From Numidum massiliense (GTDB lineage: Bacteria > Bacillota > Bacilli > Thermoactinomycetales > Novibacillaceae), in assembly GCF_001375555.1 (NCBI RefSeq), contig NZ_CTDZ01000009.1, positions 2,473,758 through 2,537,757 on the forward strand: a DNA stretch of 64,000 nt, given 5' to 3'. Below, piece after piece: positions 60,643 to 64,000 of this stretch. Position 1 is the first letter of the stretch, and each line of letters starts with the position of its first letter. Position numbers and translations under genes: made by a program. The notes below the pieces were generated by a model, which was given only the letters and a program-made list of their open reading frames with translations, was not told where the DNA came from and did not search any database.

Positions 60643-62502
60643 TTACTCAATTGTCATACAAATATGCTCGTTACTCCTGCAATATAGGTCGAACATTTTT
60701 CGATTAGCGCCGTTCGTTTTAAGGAGTTTTTCCAGTGCTGCTTCCAGCTTTACTGGCACCCAACCGCGTACACTGTTCACGAGCCACATGGCCTCACATG
60801 ACTTTAAATCTCTCACCGTAAGTACTCGCTCTCTCACGATACCTTCTTCGAGTAACTGCTCGCGAAAGGTGCCAGCGAGGAGTCCACTCGTTATCGGAGG
60901 CGTGTACTTCTTCCCCGCTAACTCCAGTACAAGATTGCCAATCGTAAACTCGGTTAATTCCCCCGCTTCATTCCACAACAACACGTCGAAGGCAGACGGA
61001 GCCATCTTACGGTGGCGTTCGTACACTTCCCGCCGCGTCGTTTTATGGTAAAGGAATCGATCCGCTGAGTCGATCGGTGTGTGCGCCAAGGCAACGGTGT
61101 ATGGAGCGCTAGCGTCATTTGTCGTCAGGGCGAGTGGTGTACTGTTCACCTCCACACCCCCTTGTTCCGACAGTAGCAAGCGTACGCGGTGAGTCCCACC
61201 GTTCACTTGCCGCGCCTTTTCTGCAAGCATTCTCCTTACTTTCTGTTCGTCGTAAATATATTGAAAATAGCCCGCCGAACGTTGCAATCTATGTAAATGG
61301 CGCTCGAGTAAAGCATACACGCTGCCTTCCAACCGCATCGTTTCTAGCAACTGAAACGGTTTAGGAGACTCCTTTAGAAATGACGCCTTGGCCACGAGCT
61401 CGTCGTACTCCCCCGCGGCCGTCGAAGCACGCGTAATTCCGCCGCCAACACCGTACGTCGCCTTGTTCGTCTCCGTATCGATGACGACGGTGCGAATCGG
61501 AACATTAAACACCGTTTCTCCGCCCGGTTCGATATAACCGATCGCCCCACAGTACACTTCGCGCGGTGCATTTTCTAACTGTTGAATGAGGGTCATTGTC
61601 GCTCGTTTCGGAGAGCCGGTGATCGATCCGGAAGGAAATAACGCCCGAAACAGCTCGACCAACGTCACATCCTGACGGGTACGGGCGACGACAGTCGACG
61701 TCATTTGCAATACCGTCGGATACGTCTCTACCTCAAACAAACGCGTCACATCGACTGCGCCGTCTTGCGCGATTTGTCTTAACTCACGGCGAAACAGATC
61801 GACAACGATGCGATTTTCTGTCCGGTCTTTATTCGATTGCTGCAGCTTCTTTTTGTTCTGTTCATCTTCCGCTAACGTCACACCGCGGCGGATCGTCCCT
61901 TTCATCGGACGGGTAACGAGCTGTTCACCATCCCAGCGAAAAAACATTTCCGGGGAAATGGAGAGTACGCGGTAGCGCCCTAAGTTTAAATAGGCACTAT
62001 ATGCCGCCTTTTGTGCAACGCAGAGCTGCCGATAATAGGCCACCTCATCGCCTGTAAACGTCGCATGCAAACGAGTTGTATAGTTAACTTGTTCCGTAAT
62101 ACGTGCCGCTATTTTTCGTTGAATATGCCTAATGCTAGCGTCGTATTGCTGCCGCTCCGTATCCACCAGCCAATCGGAAACGCAAAAAGAGCCGCCGAAA
62201 CAAGGCAACTCCGTCGCTTCCGGTCGTTCAAACAACCCAAACCAGGCAAGGGGCATCCGTTCCCCGTCCTTAACGACGAATTGCGGATCGAACGCCGGTG
62301 CTGCTTCGTACGACATGTATCCCGCGGCATAATACCCGTTTGCAGTCGCCGTAGCCACTTGTTGCAACACGGGTATTACGTCGCCGACAGTTTCTGCCAC
62401 TAACTGTTTGACAGGGTGTTGAAAAAGGAGTGGCCGCCGCTTCCCTGCCTTGTCGGCAAATTCAAAAAACAGAGTGGGACTCATTGTATGCGTGTGCTTC
62501 AT
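60643..62502 (-). CDS. pabB: PabB-PabC fusion (aminodeoxychorismate synthase I + lyase)
   Basis: About 619 residues. Residues about 1-370 are an ADC synthase component I: RYRVLSISPEMFFRW, TRPMKGTIRRG, QQSNKDRTENRIVVDLFRREL, LFPSGSITGSPKRATM and GAIGYIEPGG. The last 250 are a PLP-dependent aminotransferase class IV domain of the ADC lyase type, with VYERHRKM (PLP Lys expected nearby in FLYHKTTRR), WNEAGELTEFTIGNLV and LLAGTFREQLLEEG. Together with glutamine amidotransferase PabA, absent here, it makes p-aminobenzoate for folate. ATG 62502 with AAAGGTG 6 nt upstream is preferred over ATG 62520. Confidence 0.93.
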   Translation of the reverse strand: MKHTHTMSPTLFFEFADKAGKRRPLLFQHPVKQLVAETVGDVIPVLQQVATATANGYYAAGYMSYEAAPAFDPQFVVKDGERMPLAWFGLFERPEATELPCFGGSFCVSDWLVDTERQQYDASIRHIQRKIAARITEQVNYTTRLHATFTGDEVAYYRQLCVAQKAAYSAYLNLGRYRVLSISPEMFFRWDGEQLVTRPMKGTIRRGVTLAEDEQNKKKLQQSNKDRTENRIVVDLFRRELRQIAQDGAVDVTRLFEVETYPTVLQMTSTVVARTRQDVTLVELFRALFPSGSITGSPKRATMTLIQQLENAPREVYCGAIGYIEPGGETVFNVPIRTVVIDTETNKATYGVGGGITRASTAAGEYDELVAKASFLKESPKPFQLLETMRLEGSVYALLERHLHRLQRSAGYFQYIYDEQKVRRMLAEKARQVNGGTHRVRLLLSEQGGVEVNSTPLALTTNDASAPYTVALAHTPIDSADRFLYHKTTRREVYERHRKMAPSAFDVLLWNEAGELTEFTIGNLVLELAGKKYTPPITSGLLAGTFREQLLEEGIVRERVLTVRDLKSCEAMWLVNSVRGWVPVKLEAALEKLLKTNGANRKMFDLYCRSNEHICMTIE

Positions 62503-62693
62503 AACTTTCACCTTTATCATTGAAATATATAAACCGCCTATGAGCTACGATCGCAGTCACAGGCGGTCGGTAAATTCAATTTATGGACGATCGCAATCGA
62601 CGACTCATTCCCTAGCAGTAAATTATCAAAAACCTCCATAAGCGCATGGTTCCTCGCAAATAAAAGACTACTACGCTTATGTTACGCCCAGTC

Positions 62694-63365
62694 TTAGGGC
62701 AAATGAACCTCAGGTATTCCCCGCTGCAAAAGCCTTTTCCCCCACTGCGTCCGGTAAAACATTTTCTCCGCTAACGCTAGCAGCGCATTCGTCACCCAAT
62801 ATAGTACTAAAGCGACCGGGAAACGCCACATCACCGTCATCAATATCGCCGTGAATACAACAGCTAGAGCCATCTGCAGCGGAAGTGATTGCGTAACCGC
62901 CATGTCATTCGTTAACGGGATGAGAAACGATACGAACGTAAGCACGGCATAGACAATCGGTACAATGTGTAGCGGATCGCTCTCACTCAGTGTGGCCATC
63001 CACGGAATAACGATCGATGTCATCGTTGCTCCATACTTTGCAAACAACCCGTACATCGACATAAATACTGGCGCCTGCACGAGGCCGATCATCATGGTGC
63101 GAAACGGCTTAATGCCGTATGTTTGGTTTAGCTTCAGCGTTTCCCGCAAAAGCTTCTCCTGATTATTTTTGTGCGTTACCTGTATCTGATCGAGCAATGG
63201 CTTAATTTTTTTCTGAACGATTTGCTGTCTCGCAATGCGCAAATTCAAGCCGAACAGCGCGACGCGAATAAATAGCGCGAGTAATACAATCGAAAAACCT
63301 CAGTCATTCACAAACGCAAAACAAATCGCGAGAATGTGGTAGAGAATGTCTGAAAGCCAACCCAT
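62694..63365 (-). pseudogene. YidC/Oxa1-family insertase gene with an in-frame TGA
   Basis: From ATG 63365 (GAGGAGGAA upstream) the frame reads MGWLSDILYHILAICFAFVND, then TGA (63300-63302), then GFSIVLLALFIRVALFG and on without a break to 62694, 223 sense codons in all. The downstream part is a YidC/Oxa1 insertase core: KPLLDQIQ, KLNQTYGIKPFRTMMIGLVQ, FPVALVLYWVTNALLALAE. In family members a Trp commonly precedes the G-x-x-I segment, so TGA for TGG is the simplest change. Initiation after the stop (TTG 63248) would lose the first membrane helix and its functionally important Arg (IRVAL). So it is either a young pseudogene, a sequence error, or a case of readthrough. Confidence 0.75.
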
Positions 63366-63666
63366 CGATGTTCCTCCTCATGCTTTCGTTTAGCCGTACG
63401 TCGGTATACGTCCAACGAAAGGAAGGATGCGGTTCATCCTCACCACTTCTATTATGCCTACTACGACGAGGTACTTTGCGGCGGTTCCAATGCATGCAGG
63501 GCCTGACCGCAGGGGAAAGTGACACATAACTGCTCCCGAACGCTTTTACCGTATGAGTCACTACGGAAAAAGCGCGGACGACCGTTATACCAAGTAAAGC
63601 CCCCAAATAAAAGTATGTCATCCCAACCGCTACGAGAAGAACGGAAAAACCGATTGAAAAATCCAT
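63304..63666 (-). CDS. Possible small membrane protein upstream of the yidC-like gene
   Basis: ATG 63666 has GGGG 7 nt upstream; the frame of 120 codons begins with one long membrane helix (FSVLLVAVGMTYFYLGALLGITVV) and becomes basic. It overlaps the first 62 nt of the yidC-like frame, where its last 20 codons are probably incidental. No family recognised. Confidence 0.35.
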   Translation of the reverse strand: MDFSIGFSVLLVAVGMTYFYLGALLGITVVRAFSVVTHTVKAFGSSYVSLSPAVRPCMHWNRRKVPRRSRHNRSGEDEPHPSFRWTYTDVRLNESMRRNIDGLAFRHSLPHSRDLFCVCE

Positions 63667-63913
63667 TTATAAACCCCGCTTATTTGTCTAAAGCACTTGA
63701 CCTGATACCGATTCAGTTATGTATCGAAAATGGACGGTAGAAGTTCACTCGATTAAACGCGTATCACTATATGTAATTATACCATAAAAAATGTTCAGTT
63801 TGCCAGAAATCTTGGCGTAAGAGGGGCGCTTGTGAACAGTTTCAACGGTTTATATGCAATTGCACTTAGCGAGATGGGCTGCTGGCGCTTATAAAGTGTG
63901 CGTAAGCGATCCT

Positions 63914-64000
63914 TTACGACTTTTTCCGCAGCAAATATATGACATACGGTGCGCCAATTAAGGCGACGAGAATCCCTGCCGGAATCCCGTCGGGTTCGGC
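63914..64000 (-). CDS. FecCD-family iron-siderophore ABC permease, C-terminal end
   Basis: Only the last 28 codons are in the window: AEPDGIPAGILVALIGAPYV then IYLLRKKS and stop. This matches the C-terminus of FecCD/BtuC-type permeases (E-x-P-x-G-I-x-x-A-x-I-G-x-P-x-F-x-x-L-L-R). The rest, and any partner subunits, lie beyond the right edge. Confidence 0.8.
   Translation of the reverse strand, partial: AEPDGIPAGILVALIGAPYVIYLLRKKS

Noticed and set aside
1-64000. CRISPR arrays, tRNA or rRNA genes, insertion sequences, phage genes
   Set aside because: No regular repeat-spacer arrays, no rRNA-like or cloverleaf sequence and no transposase, integrase or phage protein in any frame that I could recognise.

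Overview
The window reads as a stretch of chromosome from a low-to-middle GC Gram-positive bacterium of the order Bacillales. The evidence is a codY repressor, a proBAC operon behind a T-box leader, FMN, TPP and purine riboswitches, a hemE-hemH-hemY coproporphyrin-dependent haem operon, HelD, FosB, YppC (DUF2515), YdbS/YdbT and an immune-inhibitor-A-type M6 protease. Starts at GTG and TTG are frequent and usually have strong AGGAGG-like ribosome sites. I cannot name the species. I see no rRNA, tRNA, CRISPR array, transposase or phage gene.

Layout: a TrkH/KtrB-type potassium channel (N-terminal end only), an AI-2E-family permease, a solute-binding lipoprotein and a superoxide dismutase with a long extension (1-4923); a 5'-nucleotidase lipoprotein and a DinG/XPD-type helicase (5266-9153); the ydbS-ydbT pair preceded by a 32-codon ORF (9657-11890); an FMN riboswitch with a long leader reading into the riboflavin transporter ribU (12072-13296); an M42 peptidase, an SDR and an ArAE-type membrane protein (13316-16657); a TPP riboswitch driving a two-domain ECF ATPase and an ECF T component (16682-19435); an orphan anti-sigma-like membrane protein, codY, signal peptidase I and T-box-proBAC (19443-26865); a GNAT enzyme, MATE pump, CshA helicase, M24 peptidase and secreted M6 protease (26935-34313); a purine riboswitch with permease and phosphoribosyltransferase (34703-36635); mutY, a beta-propeller lipoprotein, an MscS channel and small genes (36728-41445); hemEHY, a VanRS-like two-component system and yppC (41619-48747).

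The least ordinary part is 48766-64000. It holds a fosB gene abutting a decayed epimerase end, an amidohydrolase, and an 1100-residue protein that joins a GNAT domain to about 900 residues of unassigned beta-rich sequence and is preceded by a 24-codon ORF. It also holds an Xre-type regulator whose promoter lies inside a 39-bp near-perfect palindrome, helD, maf, and mgtE behind a structured attenuator leader I cannot assign to a known class. The end of the window has a gene-poor stretch with a decayed acetyltransferase, a pabB-pabC fusion, a yidC-like gene interrupted by one in-frame TGA where Trp would fit, and the last codons of a FecCD-type permease.

Two themes recur. First, metabolite-sensing leaders are dense: FMN, TPP, a T-box fitting proline, purine, and one unassigned leader, most with visible promoter, aptamer and terminator. 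Second, short tandem duplications (8, 15, 21 and 26 bp units) appear in spacers and inside genes, and several otherwise conserved proteins (MutY, YdbT, HemY, the superoxide dismutase, the anti-sigma-like protein) carry low-complexity or extra segments.
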